DNA of 64,000 nucleotides, from assembly GCF_009688945.1 (NCBI RefSeq), contig NZ_AP021874.1, positions 7,234,001 through 7,298,000 of the forward strand. The letters are read 5' to 3'. The notes beneath the pieces were generated by a model, which ran no database searches, was not told the DNA's origin, and saw only the letters and a program-made list of their open reading frames with translations. A program made the position numbers and the translations under genes. Source of the DNA: Desulfosarcina alkanivorans. Its GTDB lineage: Bacteria > Desulfobacterota > Desulfobacteria > Desulfobacterales > Desulfosarcinaceae. Positions 44,157 through 53,439 of this stretch are shown here, piece by piece (within the stretch, counting starts at the first letter, position 1; each line of letters starts with the position of its first letter).

Positions 44157-44363
44157 CTAACGATATCTCCTGCTTCGAGCAGCGGCGATGCGCTGTCTAC
44201 GCAGGGCTTCACGCTCTTTGCGACGACGGTACTCGCTCGGTTTCTCGTAGCTTTTTTTAAGCTTCAGGCGTTTGAACAGACCATCATTCTGAATTTTTTT
44301 CTTCAGAATCCGCATGGCCTTTTCGAGATCGTTGTCGAAGACTTTAACTTCAATTGCTTTCAA
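44157..44363 (-). CDS. rpsU: 30S ribosomal protein S21
   Basis: A 68-residue basic protein with the S21 pattern (FDNDLEKAMRILKKKI, then KSYEKPSEYRRRKE). It helps the small subunit engage mRNA. The start is a TTG codon with an AGGGGGG site nine bases upstream. A hairpin terminator follows; the upstream gap of about 200 bases to adk is AT-rich and probably contains its promoter. Confidence 0.96.
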   Translation of the reverse strand: MKAIEVKVFDNDLEKAMRILKKKIQNDGLFKRLKLKKSYEKPSEYRRRKEREALRRQRIAAARSRRYR

Positions 44364-44528
44364 ACTGACTCAACCCCCCTTTTTCCCATCGCGTCGACAA
44401 TCTGGCTATGCTGTTTCAACCATGATGGTTATTTCGATATTTTTAGTAAACGCCATTCGTATCAAATAAAAAAAAAATATTCAAGAAAAAGATTGTTCCT
44501 GCAAAAATACAGATTTTGAAACCTGAAA

Positions 44529-44556
44529 CGGTGGCCTCCACCGGAGGGGGCCACCG
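44529..44556 (-). terminator. Hairpin downstream of adk
   Basis: CGGTGGCC and GGCCACCG pair across an inner TCC/GGA stem. It lies 15 bases past the adk stop. On the minus strand only TTTC follows, so termination may be partial. Confidence 0.5.
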
Positions 44557-44570
44557 CTTATGAAACCCGC

Positions 44571-45248
44571 TTAATCAAGCTTTGAGACCAGCTCGGCCGT
44601 CACGTCCGTTACGCTCGGGGCGCCGTCCAGGGTGATGTACTTCATGGACGCGCCCTCGCCGGCCAGATCTCTGAAGTAATAGGCCGATGCCAGGGTCCCT
44701 TCGGTGGTGTCATAATAGATGTTATGACGTTTGTTGATCGCCTCTTCATCCTGATCGTCGTCACGGGTCTTCAGCTCGCCGCCGCAAACCCGGCATTTGT
44801 CGCCGTCGGGTTTGATGACGTCGATGTAGATGTTGTTGGGATGGTTGTTGTCGTTGACGCACAGGCGACGTCCCATGATCCGGTTTTTGGCAATTTCGCG
44901 GTCCAGCAGGATCTCGACAACGATGTCCAGGGCCATGCCGGCTTCCTTGAGTGCTTCATCCAGCTTGATGGCCTGATTTTTATTGCGCGGGAATCCGTCC
45001 AGCAGCCAGCCGTTTTTGCAGTCGTCCTGCTGCAGTCGGTCGAGGATCATGGGGATCGTGATTTCGTCAGGAACCAGGTCGCCTTTGTCGATGTAGGCCT
45101 TGGCCTGGGCGCCGAGTTCGGTTCCCTTGCCGATGTTCTCACGAAAGATCGCCCCGGATTCAATGTGGGGGGTGTTGTACTTGTCTTTCAGGATTGCGCC
45201 TTGCGTGCCCTTGCCGCTTCCGTTGGGGCCAAAAAACAAGATGTTCAT
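44571..45248 (-). CDS. adk: Adenylate kinase
   Basis: A 225-residue kinase that interconverts ATP, AMP and ADP. The P-loop is GPNGSGKGTQ, AMP-site residues are in ESGAIFREN, DGFPRN is present, and the LID has CRVCGG as half of a zinc-type site; the second half is not a clear cysteine pair. AAGGAGAA precedes the ATG by seven bases. The LID sequence (RRLCVNDNNHPNNIYID) differs from the enteric type, as in other Desulfobacterota. Confidence 0.92.
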   Translation of the reverse strand: MNILFFGPNGSGKGTQGAILKDKYNTPHIESGAIFRENIGKGTELGAQAKAYIDKGDLVPDEITIPMILDRLQQDDCKNGWLLDGFPRNKNQAIKLDEALKEAGMALDIVVEILLDREIAKNRIMGRRLCVNDNNHPNNIYIDVIKPDGDKCRVCGGELKTRDDDQDEEAINKRHNIYYDTTEGTLASAYYFRDLAGEGASMKYITLDGAPSVTDVTAELVSKLD

Positions 45249-45522
45249 TCACATTCTCCTTTCTGTTTCCCGTTCGCTGTAACAGGATCATTGAAAATAC
45301 CAATCGCACGATGATGCCGGGCGTCGCGCTTTCAGACCAGCGGTTGGAATTCCCGTGCAATCGTCGTCTGCCGTTCTTGTCGGTTGCGTGCGGTGGTCGG
45401 CCGCATCAATTGTTGTTGATTGGTTTCAGGCGGGCTGGCACCGAAGTGTGAATGCTCCAGCTAACCGCGTTACTACAGAAATGAGGGGGGCTTGTCAAGC
45501 GTCGGCGCAGCGGGCCCCGGCC

Positions 45523-46935
45523 TCAGTCTTCCGCCCGCCGGCTGACGTCATGCGGCAGGAGATGGGTGCCGACCCATTCCAGGGCCTGGTCCCGGGTGGT
45601 CAATTCGCCGGACAGCCGCCGTTCATCGACTTCTCGCAGTATGCTTTTGAACCGGGGGGACGGGGAGAGGCCCAGGACCGCAATCAGGTCGCGGCCGCTG
45701 ATCAGCGGCGGTACGGCGGCCTTTCTGCGGCGGGTATCGACGTATGCCGCGACCAGGCGGTCGCAAAAAAAGATGAAGCCATTGTCCCTGGCTTGGAGGA
45801 CCTCGCTTTTGGCCATGATGTCCGCCATGGCATGCACGATGATCGGCAGGGCCAGGTCGCCGCAGCGGTTGAAAAAACGGATCATGCCGCGGCGGCCGAG
45901 GGTTCCGTTTTCAGACGCAAGGTACAGGAAAAGGGGGCGGATGTGATGTCGGATGATGGCATCGGAGACGTGGCGCTGCCGGTTGGAAAGCCTCAATCGC
46001 CTGCTGACCCCGGCGGTGATGTCGGCACTTTTGGCGGCGTGCCCGGGAAAGCCGACGCGTCCGCGGCTGTCGACGGACCGGGTGGCCGGTTTGCCCGCAT
46101 CGTGAAGCAGGGCGCTGTATTTCAGCATGGCCGCATGGCCATGAAGCTTCGCGGCGTCCTCGGTGGCCGTCAGGTCCGGAAAATGGCTGTCAAAGTCAGC
46201 CAGCAGGGCTTCCAGCCTGGTATAGACCCTCAGGCTGTGGTCGAATACATCGAACTGGTGGTGGCGGTTCTGGGTGCATCCCACGGCCGCCTGCAACTCC
46301 GGGAAAATGGCCGTGAGCAGGCCGCTGGCTGCCATGCGCATCACGACGGGGCCGGAATCGGCAGTGCCGAATATCTTGACCAGTTCCGCCCAGACCCGTT
46401 CGCCGGCGACGCCGGTCACGAGGTGACGGTGGCGGCCGATGGCGTCCTGGGTTCCGGCGTCGATGGAAAAATGAAGCGTTGCCGCCATGCGATAGGCCCG
46501 AACCAGCCTTGCCGGATCTTTTTCAAAGGCTGTGGGCGACACCATGCGGACGGTCTGGTTTTGCATATCGGCCTGACCGCCGGTGCAGTCCACCAGCCGC
46601 CGCGCCTTCAGGTCGTAAGCCATGGCGTTGATCGTGAAATCCCGCTGCTGCAGATCGGCTTCGATGGATGGGTGGGCAAGGGGGGTGATGTCGATGATTG
46701 TATCCGGCGACGCGACCCGCAGGACGGCAAATCCGTTTTTTCCCAGATCGATGACCCTGCCGCCGGTTCTGGCGGCGATGTGTCCGGCGACGCCGGTAAT
46801 GTCACCGGATACCACCAGATCGATGTCTGTCGGCGAGCGGCCTGCCAGCAGGTCGCGTACGGTTCCGCCGACCAGGTAGACCCCATCGGGGCGGTCCGGC
46901 AGAAAATCAAGCGTGATGTTGGTTAACCCATTCAT
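45523..46935 (-). CDS. tRNA nucleotidyltransferase/poly(A) polymerase family protein with HD domain
   Basis: A 470-residue class II nucleotidyltransferase. VGGTVRDLL and DIDLVVSG give the GG-RD motif and the two catalytic Asp. The RLVRAYRMAA helix follows, then an HD domain (LLHDAGKPATR). The family includes CCA-adding enzymes and poly(A) polymerases; CCA addition with HD phosphatase activity is most likely. A weak ribosome site precedes the ATG. The flanking gap of 274 bases toward adk holds no gene I can support. Confidence 0.88.
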   Translation of the reverse strand: MNGLTNITLDFLPDRPDGVYLVGGTVRDLLAGRSPTDIDLVVSGDITGVAGHIAARTGGRVIDLGKNGFAVLRVASPDTIIDITPLAHPSIEADLQQRDFTINAMAYDLKARRLVDCTGGQADMQNQTVRMVSPTAFEKDPARLVRAYRMAATLHFSIDAGTQDAIGRHRHLVTGVAGERVWAELVKIFGTADSGPVVMRMAASGLLTAIFPELQAAVGCTQNRHHQFDVFDHSLRVYTRLEALLADFDSHFPDLTATEDAAKLHGHAAMLKYSALLHDAGKPATRSVDSRGRVGFPGHAAKSADITAGVSRRLRLSNRQRHVSDAIIRHHIRPLFLYLASENGTLGRRGMIRFFNRCGDLALPIIVHAMADIMAKSEVLQARDNGFIFFCDRLVAAYVDTRRRKAAVPPLISGRDLIAVLGLSPSPRFKSILREVDERRLSGELTTRDQALEWVGTHLLPHDVSRRAED

Positions 46936-47333
46936 TTGGAAGCCAATTTTGATTCAGGTGCGTACCGGCATGGCCGGACATTCTGCCGGGGCGAATAAAC
47001 CAGGCGTGCGAAGGCCAAAATCCCTTGACACCAGTGGGTTCATGGTATAACAGTTTTTCATATTCTCTCGTACAGGCCCGGCTGGTGGGGTAAACCTAAA
47101 CAACTTCTATCACAAAAACACGCATATTCCTCCAAAAAATCAACAGACCAACCCAATTCACCTGAAAGGCACCGTTGCTAGTGGCATTCAAAATGCCGGA
47201 TTAGGGTGTTAAACCTTTTCGCCATCTTGAAAAATCGGAAGCCAGGGGCGCTGTTGTTTTCATATAGAACATTTATACAGGAACCATACATGCAGAGGGT
47301 AGGCGACATTCAATCCGAAAACGGGGTGTGTTG
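46936..47333. other. Long leader and promoter region of rho
   Basis: About 400 bases between the divergent nucleotidyltransferase and rho genes, with no gene. A promoter candidate is near 47025-47051, leaving roughly 280 bases of transcribed leader. The leader has a hairpin GGCATT-CAA-AATGCC at 47183-47197 and C-rich, unstructured stretches that could bind Rho for autoregulation. Confidence 0.5.
47025..47051 (+). promoter_or_regulatory. Candidate sigma-70 promoter of rho
   Basis: A perfect TTGACA -35 box and a TATAAC -10 box separated by 15 bases, two shorter than ideal. Confidence 0.45.
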
Positions 47334-48581
47334 ATGAACATCGTAGAACTGAAAAACAAGAAGATCAATGAACTGACCAAAATGGCCAAGGACCTCAATA
47401 TCGACGGGGCGGCCGGCATGCGCAAGCAGGAGCTGATATTCTCTTTGCTCCAGGCCCAGATTGAAAAGAACGGACTTATTTTCGGGGAGGGAACCCTGGA
47501 AATCCTGCCCGACGGATTCGGTTTTCTTCGCGCCCCCAACTACAACTACCTGCCCGGCCCCGACGATATCTATGTCTCACCGTCACAGATCAGGCGGTTC
47601 AACCTGAGAACCGGTGACACCGTCTCCGGCCAGATCCGTCAGCCCAAGGAGTCCGAGCGCTATTTTGCCCTGCTGAAGGTCGAAGCGGTCAACTACGAAG
47701 ACCCGGAAGTGGCCCGGGAGAAGATTCTTTTCGACAACCTGACCCCCCTGTATCCGGAGAATAAAGTCAACCTGGAGACCGATCCGGAAAACTATTCCGC
47801 CCGGATCATGGACCTGCTGACGCCCATCGGCTTCGGTCAGCGCGGGCTGATCGTTTCGCCGCCCCGCTCCGGCAAGACCATGCTGCTGCAGTGCATCGCC
47901 AATTGCATCGTGAAAAACCACAAGGACATCGTGCTCTTTGTCCTGCTCATCGACGAGCGCCCGGAAGAGGTCACGGACATGCAGCGTTCGGTGAAGGGGG
48001 AAGTGATCAGTTCCACCTTTGACGAACCGGCCGAGCGACATGTGCAGGTGGCCGAGATGGTCATCGAAAAAGCCAAGCGACTGGTGGAGCACAAAAAGAA
48101 CGTGGTGATTCTGCTCGACAGCATTACCCGGCTGGCCCGCGCCTACAACTCGGTGATGCCCCCCAGCGGCAAAATACTTTCCGGTGGTGTGGATTCCAAC
48201 GCCCTGCAGCGGCCCAAACGGTTTTTCGGCGCCGCCCGCAATATCGAGGAAGGGGGCAGCCTGACCATCATTGCCACCGCCCTGGTCGATACCGGCTCCC
48301 GCATGGATGAAGTCATCTTCGAGGAATTCAAGGGCACCGGCAACATGGAAATCCAGCTGGATCGCCGCCTGGCCGACAAGCGCATCTTCCCGGCCATCGA
48401 CATCAAGAAATCCGGTACCCGCAAGGAGGAACTGCTCCTCGACGAAGCGACGCTGAACCGGGTCTGGATTCTCAGGAAACTGTTTTCTTCCCTCAATCCG
48501 TCCGACAGCCTTGAATTTTTACTTGAAAAAATGAACGGAACCAAGGATAATAGCGATTTCCTGGATTCAATGAATGCTTAA
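47334..48581 (+). CDS. rho: Transcription termination factor Rho
   Basis: A 415-residue hexameric RNA helicase that ends transcription. The N-terminal Rho domain (MNIVELKNKKINELTKMA) and the RNA-binding cold-shock-like domain (GFGFLR, DDIYVSPSQIRRFNLR) come first. The ATPase has Walker A in SPPRSGKT, LLIDERPEEVTDM and DSITRLARAYN. The ATG at 47334 has GGGG nine bases upstream; in-frame GTG and TTG just before it are less likely. It leads rho-rpmE-prfA-prmC. Confidence 0.97.
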   Translation: MNIVELKNKKINELTKMAKDLNIDGAAGMRKQELIFSLLQAQIEKNGLIFGEGTLEILPDGFGFLRAPNYNYLPGPDDIYVSPSQIRRFNLRTGDTVSGQIRQPKESERYFALLKVEAVNYEDPEVAREKILFDNLTPLYPENKVNLETDPENYSARIMDLLTPIGFGQRGLIVSPPRSGKTMLLQCIANCIVKNHKDIVLFVLLIDERPEEVTDMQRSVKGEVISSTFDEPAERHVQVAEMVIEKAKRLVEHKKNVVILLDSITRLARAYNSVMPPSGKILSGGVDSNALQRPKRFFGAARNIEEGGSLTIIATALVDTGSRMDEVIFEEFKGTGNMEIQLDRRLADKRIFPAIDIKKSGTRKEELLLDEATLNRVWILRKLFSSLNPSDSLEFLLEKMNGTKDNSDFLDSMNA

Positions 48582-48608
48582 AAATGATTATAGGGGGTTG
48601 AAATTACA

Positions 48609-48818
48609 ATGAAAGCTGACATCCATCCGGATTATTCCGAAACGACCATCCAATGTGCCTGCGGGAACGTTGTTGAGGTTGGATCGACGAAAAAAGACAT
48701 ACGCGTGGAAATTTGCTCCAAATGCCACCCATTTTTTACCGGCAAGCAGAAGCTGGTGGATACGGCCGGCCGTATCGAGCGTTTCCGCAAAAAATACGAA
48801 AAATTCCAGAACCAGTAG
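48609..48818 (+). CDS. rpmE: 50S ribosomal protein L31
   Basis: A 69-residue L31 of the zinc-binding (C+) form: CAC near residue 16 and CSKCHPFFTGKQK near residue 36. It follows rho by 27 bases. The zinc form implies that no zinc-independent paralogue is needed here. Confidence 0.97.
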   Translation: MKADIHPDYSETTIQCACGNVVEVGSTKKDIRVEICSKCHPFFTGKQKLVDTAGRIERFRKKYEKFQNQ

Positions 48819-48985
48819 CGCGTTTTTCCCGTCTTCCTTCAGGCTGCGTCCGGTGTCCGGTTGTCAACGCCGGCACCGGGGCGTGCCCGCCTTGAACGCC
48901 TCCGTACCCGATTATATCCTAATTCGTTTCCAATCCTGACCATTGAACGGTTGCGGCGGTTTCCCGTTATGAATTGGTGGTGCCC

Positions 48986-50062
48986 ATGTTTAACAAATTA
49001 AAAGGTGTTGAAGATCGTTTTCAGGAACTGGAGCGGCTCCTGTCCGACCCCAAGGTGGTCCAGGACAGGGATGCCTATCAGAAATACATCCGCGAGCACG
49101 CGGACATCGCTCCCGTCGTCGAGGCATTCAGGGAGTTCAAGCAGGTGGACCGGGAACTGGATGACAGCCTCGAGCTGCTTGCCGATGACGATCCCGAAAT
49201 GAAGAAGATGGCCGGCGAAGAAGTCGACCGCCTGGAAAAGGAGAAGGCGCGGCTGCAGGACGCGCTGAAAATTCTTCTGGTCCCCAAGGATCCGCTGGAC
49301 GACAAGAATGTGATTCTGGAGATCCGTGCCGGGACCGGCGGCGATGAAGCCGGGCTCTTTGCCGGCGATCTGTTCAAGATGTACCAGCGCTATTCGGATG
49401 CACGCGGCTGGAAGGTGGATGTCATGGACCACCATACGACCGGCGTGGGGGGGCTCAAGGAGATCATTGCCAACGTCAACGGGAAAGGCGCATACAGCCG
49501 CCTGAAGTTTGAAAGCGGGACCCACAGGGTTCAACGGGTGCCCACCACCGAGACCCAGGGCCGGATTCATACCTCCGCCGTGACGGTGGCGGTCCTGCCC
49601 GAGGCCGAGGAGATCGAAGTCAATATCGATGCCAATGAGTTGAAGGTGGATGTTTTCCGGTCCTCAGGACCCGGCGGGCAGAGCGTCAATACCACCGATT
49701 CGGCGGTGCGCCTGACCCACCTGCCGTCCGGCCTGGTGGTGACCTGCCAGGATGAAAAATCCCAGCACAAGAACAAGGCCAAGGCGATGAAGGTGCTGCG
49801 TTCCCGGTTGCTGGACCAGATGGTCAGCGAACAGAACGCCGAGCGGTCCCAGAACCGCCGGAGCCAGGTGGGCAGCGGCGACCGCAGTGAGCGGATCCGG
49901 ACCTACAACTTTCCCCAGGGCCGGGTCACCGACCATCGTATCGGGCTGACCCTCTACAAACTGGAAAGCATTCTTCAGGGGGCGGTGGACGAGGTGATCG
50001 ACCCGTTGATCACCTATTACCAGAGCCAGGCGCTCCAGAATGCCGAACCCATCGATGGATAG
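48986..50062 (+). CDS. prfA: Peptide chain release factor 1
   Basis: A 358-residue class I release factor. The codon-reading PxT motif is in RVPTTETQGRIHTS, which marks RF1 (UAA/UAG), and the GGQ motif is in SSGPGGQSVNTTDS. The ATG at 48986 starts the conserved N-terminus. The downstream prmC gene, which methylates the GGQ Gln, overlaps its 3' end. Confidence 0.97.
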   Translation: MFNKLKGVEDRFQELERLLSDPKVVQDRDAYQKYIREHADIAPVVEAFREFKQVDRELDDSLELLADDDPEMKKMAGEEVDRLEKEKARLQDALKILLVPKDPLDDKNVILEIRAGTGGDEAGLFAGDLFKMYQRYSDARGWKVDVMDHHTTGVGGLKEIIANVNGKGAYSRLKFESGTHRVQRVPTTETQGRIHTSAVTVAVLPEAEEIEVNIDANELKVDVFRSSGPGGQSVNTTDSAVRLTHLPSGLVVTCQDEKSQHKNKAKAMKVLRSRLLDQMVSEQNAERSQNRRSQVGSGDRSERIRTYNFPQGRVTDHRIGLTLYKLESILQGAVDEVIDPLITYYQSQALQNAEPIDG

Positions 50063-50945
50063 ACGCGCGCCATGGACCCCCCTGGAACTGGTGCGCTGGA
50101 CGGCCGGCTACTTCAACGGCCATCAGATTGAAAGCGCCCGCAGCGAGGCTGAAATCCTGCTGGCCCACACCCTTGGGGTCCGGCGCATCGACCTTTATCT
50201 GAACCACGACCAGCCCCTGTGTGACGATGAACTGGCGCGCTTTAAATCCTACATCAAACGGCGGGTGGACCGGGAGCCGGTGGCTTACATCACCGGGGAA
50301 CGGGAATTCTGGTCCCTGGAACTGGCGGTGAACCCGTCGGTGCTGATTCCCCGGCCGGAGACCGAATGCCTGGTGGAAGCGGTGCTGCCGTTCCTCGACG
50401 CATCCGGCGGGCCGCCGAAACGGGTGCTGGAGTGGGGAACCGGATCCGGGGCCATCGTCATTGCCCTGGCCCACGAACATCCCGGGCATCGATACACGGC
50501 CATGGACCGATCAGTGGACGCCCTGCAGACGGCCCGGCAAAACGCACGCACCCACCGGGTGGACGATCGGATCGTCTGGTTCTGCAGCGACTGGGATGCG
50601 GCCCTGGCGCCAGGCCAGGAGACCTTCGATCTCATGGTTTCCAATCCGCCTTACATCCGCAGCGGCGATCTGGACGGGCTGCAGGCTGAAATCCGCTGTC
50701 ACGAGCCCTGCATGGCCCTGGATGGGAGCGGCGACGGTCTGGCATGCCTCCGGCATATCATCGAGGTCTCCCACCGCTACCTGTTGCCGGGCGGCATTCT
50801 TGCCCTGGAAATGGGCTATGACCAGCGTTCGGACGTCCAGGCCATTGCCGCCGCGACAGGACAATACGGTTTGCCGAGAGTCCTCAAGGACTACAGCGGT
50901 CACGACCGGGTCGTGGTGATGGAGAAGCTCGCAGCTGATGGCTGA
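50040..50945 (+). CDS. prmC: Release factor glutamine methyltransferase
   Basis: A 301-residue SAM-dependent methyltransferase. VLEWGTGSGAIVIAL is the SAM loop and SNPPYI is the catalytic NPPY motif. It N5-methylates the GGQ glutamine of release factors. The start (ATG 50040 or 50055) lies inside the end of prfA, so expression is coupled. The glycine-rich loop reads EWGTGSG where most members have DLGTGSG. Confidence 0.93.
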   Translation: MPNPSMDRRAPWTPLELVRWTAGYFNGHQIESARSEAEILLAHTLGVRRIDLYLNHDQPLCDDELARFKSYIKRRVDREPVAYITGEREFWSLELAVNPSVLIPRPETECLVEAVLPFLDASGGPPKRVLEWGTGSGAIVIALAHEHPGHRYTAMDRSVDALQTARQNARTHRVDDRIVWFCSDWDAALAPGQETFDLMVSNPPYIRSGDLDGLQAEIRCHEPCMALDGSGDGLACLRHIIEVSHRYLLPGGILALEMGYDQRSDVQAIAAATGQYGLPRVLKDYSGHDRVVVMEKLAADG

Positions 50946-51075
50946 TAGGTGGAAGGGGGTAACCATTTTTCAGAGGCATTGCATTTCAACGCGATGAGCG
51001 ACGATCTCAAAAAAGGCTTGCGACCCAAAACAAATTTTGTTAAGTAAAGTCGTTTTTAAACCGCACGTCCGTGGA

Positions 51076-51113
51076 CCTGATCCCGGTGCTTTCCGAGGAA
51101 AGTCGGATTCAGG
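51076..51113 (+). promoter_or_regulatory. Structured leader upstream of rpsB
   Basis: An outer stem CCTGA/TCAGG encloses a hairpin TCCGA-GGAAAG-TCGGA, ending 43 bases before the rpsB start. The arrangement is compatible with an S2-binding autoregulatory leader, but no known family was recognised. Confidence 0.4.
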
Positions 51114-51156
51114 GCTGAAGCGGGCGCAGGATAAACCAACCAGTAAGGAGAAGACC

Positions 51157-52083
51157 ATGGCTTACGTAACAATGAAAGAAATGCTTGAAGCCGGTGTCCA
51201 TTTCGGCCACCAGACCAAACGCTGGAACCCCAAAATGAAACCCTATATTTTCGGGGCCAGAAACGGCATTTACATCATCGATCTGCAAAAGACGGTGAGA
51301 ATGTTCCGGGATGCCTACGATTTCATCGCGGACACGGCGGCCGCCGGAAAATCGGTCCTGTTCGTGGGTACCAAGAAACAGGCCCGGGAGTCCATCTACG
51401 AAGAGGCCAACCGTGCCGAAATGTTCTATGTTCACAACCGCTGGCTGGGCGGCATGCTGACCAATTTCCAGACCATCAAGAAAAGTGTTGACCGCCTGAA
51501 CTATCTCAACACCATTGAAAACGACGGATCCATCAGTCTGTTTCCCAAGAAAGAGCGCCTCAAACTGGGCAAGGAACGCACGAAACTGGACAGCACCCTG
51601 GGCGGCATCCGCAGCATGACCAAGCTTCCCGGGGCCATCTTTATCATCGACCCGAAAAACGAAGCCATTGCCGTGCGCGAGGGGCGTCGGCTGGGCATCC
51701 CCATCGTGGCCATCGTGGATACCAATTGCGATCCCGATGAGATCGATCACGTCATCCCCGGTAACGATGACGCCATCCGGGCCATTCGGCTGGTCACTTC
51801 GAAAATGGCCGACGCCTGTATCGAAGGCCGGGCCCGTTACAAGGAACGGCAGCAGGCCGACGCGGACAAGGGCGTGGACGAGACGGAACTGGAGAGTGCC
51901 GCGGCAGAACTGAAGCCCGGTGAACGAAAAGTGATTTCCGACGGCACGGACGGACCGGTGGTGGAGATTATCCGCAAAGGGGCCGCCGGTGCCGAGGATA
52001 TTGAACCTACAGAGGAAGCCGCGCCCGCAGAAGCAGCACCCGCAGAAGCCGCGTCCTCAGAAGCAGAACCGACGGGAGAATAA
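51157..52083 (+). CDS. rpsB: 30S ribosomal protein S2
   Basis: A 308-residue S2. The first 230 residues match the family (MKEMLEAGVHFGHQTKRWNPKM, NRWLGGMLTNFQTI, AIVDTNCDPDEIDHVIPGNDDA). About 65 extra C-terminal residues are acidic and end in Ala-Pro-Glu repeats (AAPAEAAPAEA), making it longer than usual. The ATG at 51157 has AAGGAG seven bases upstream. It leads rpsB-tsf-pyrH-frr. Confidence 0.97.
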   Translation: MAYVTMKEMLEAGVHFGHQTKRWNPKMKPYIFGARNGIYIIDLQKTVRMFRDAYDFIADTAAAGKSVLFVGTKKQARESIYEEANRAEMFYVHNRWLGGMLTNFQTIKKSVDRLNYLNTIENDGSISLFPKKERLKLGKERTKLDSTLGGIRSMTKLPGAIFIIDPKNEAIAVREGRRLGIPIVAIVDTNCDPDEIDHVIPGNDDAIRAIRLVTSKMADACIEGRARYKERQQADADKGVDETELESAAAELKPGERKVISDGTDGPVVEIIRKGAAGAEDIEPTEEAAPAEAAPAEAASSEAEPTGE

Positions 52084-52088
52084 TTCAC

Positions 52089-52688
52089 ATGGCAGGTATC
52101 AGTGCAGCAATGGTTAAAGAACTCCGGGAAAAATCCGGAGCCGGCATCATGGATTGTAAAGCCGCCCTTGGCGAGTGCGACGGGGACCTTGAAAAAGCGA
52201 TCGACTTTTTGAGAAAAAAAGGGATCGCCACCGCCGCCAAACGGGCCGGCCGGGCCACCTCCGAGGGCACCGTCCAGTCTTACATCCACATGGGCGGCAA
52301 GATCGGTGTCATGGTGGAAGTGAACTGTGAAACCGATTTCGTGGCAAAGACCGACGATTTTAACGAATTCGCCAAAAACATCGCCATGCATGTGGCGGCC
52401 ACCAATCCGGTGGGCATCGTTCCCGAAGACGTTCCCCAGGATGTGATCGACCGGGAGCGGGAAATCTACAAGGCCCAGGTCCTGGAGATGGGCAAGCCCG
52501 AGCAGATGGTCGAAAAGATTACCGACGGCAAGATGAACAAGTTCTTCAAGGAAAGCTGCCTGATGAATCAGCAGTACGTCAAGGAACCGGACAAGACGGT
52601 TGCCGACTACCTGAACGAAGTCATTGCCCGGACCGGCGAAAAAATTTCCATCAAGCGATTTGCCAGATTCCAGATCGGAGCGGAATAA
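52089..52688 (+). CDS. tsf: Translation elongation factor Ts
   Basis: A 199-residue EF-Ts, the short form with one core repeat. LREKSGAGIMDCKAAL is the N-terminal signature and ETDFVAKTDDF lies near residue 80. It recycles EF-Tu-GDP. Five bases after rpsB, with GGGAG upstream of the ATG. Confidence 0.96.
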   Translation: MAGISAAMVKELREKSGAGIMDCKAALGECDGDLEKAIDFLRKKGIATAAKRAGRATSEGTVQSYIHMGGKIGVMVEVNCETDFVAKTDDFNEFAKNIAMHVAATNPVGIVPEDVPQDVIDREREIYKAQVLEMGKPEQMVEKITDGKMNKFFKESCLMNQQYVKEPDKTVADYLNEVIARTGEKISIKRFARFQIGAE

Positions 52689-52690
52689 GG

Positions 52691-53404
52691 GTGGGGTCCA
52701 GATTCAAGCGGATTCTGCTCAAGCTGAGCGGTGAAGCCCTGATGGGTGATCAGGGCTTCGGCATCTGTCCCAACATGCTCACCTACGTGGCGGAGGAGGT
52801 TCGCTCCATCGTTGAACTGGATGTCCAACTGGCCATTGTGGTCGGCGGCGGAAATATCTTTCGCGGCGTGGCGGCCAGTTCATTCGGTATGGAGCGGACA
52901 TCTGCCGATCACATGGGGATGCTGGCCACGGTGCTCAACAGCCTGGCCCTGCAGGACGCCCTGGAGAAAAAGAGCGTTCAGACCCGGGTCCAGACGGCCA
53001 TTTCCATGCACGAGGTGGCCGAGCCGTATATTCTCCGCCGCGCATTGCGGCACCTGGAAAAAGGGCGCGTCGTTATTTTTGCCGCCGGTTCCGGAAACCC
53101 ATATTTCACCACCGATACGGCGGCGGTACTGCGCGCCAAGGAAATTCACGCGGAAATACTGCTCAAGGCCACCAAGGTGAACGGTCTGTACGATTCCGAC
53201 CCCGAGCGAAACGCCGATGCCCGGTTCATCAAGACCATCAGCTTCATGGAAGTGCTGGAGCGGCAACTGAGAGTGATGGACATGACGGCGATTTCTCTGG
53301 CGATGGATAACCAACTGCCCCTGGTGGTGTTTAATCTGAAGGAAAAGGGAAACATACAAAAGGTGGTCTGCGGAGAAGATGTCGGAACCACTATCGGCCG
53401 ATAA
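52691..53404 (+). CDS. pyrH: Uridylate kinase
   Basis: A 237-residue UMP kinase of the amino acid kinase fold. KLSGEALMG, VVGGGNIFRG, FAAGSGNPYFTTDTAA and KATKVNGLYDSDP are diagnostic. It phosphorylates UMP to UDP. The start is a GTG three bases after the tsf stop, with GGAG about 10 bases upstream. Confidence 0.96.
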   Translation: MGSRFKRILLKLSGEALMGDQGFGICPNMLTYVAEEVRSIVELDVQLAIVVGGGNIFRGVAASSFGMERTSADHMGMLATVLNSLALQDALEKKSVQTRVQTAISMHEVAEPYILRRALRHLEKGRVVIFAAGSGNPYFTTDTAAVLRAKEIHAEILLKATKVNGLYDSDPERNADARFIKTISFMEVLERQLRVMDMTAISLAMDNQLPLVVFNLKEKGNIQKVVCGEDVGTTIGR

Positions 53405-53439
53405 ATCCGGTTTGACCGTGCCAGCGAGGTGACTCAGCC

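Noticed and set aside
45355..46926. 523-codon plus-strand frame
   Set aside because: Antisense shadow of the tRNA nucleotidyltransferase gene.
51091..51105. GAGGAAAGTC resembling the conserved RNase P RNA core
   Set aside because: The rest of RNase P RNA (about 350 bases) is absent; the space before rpsB is too short.
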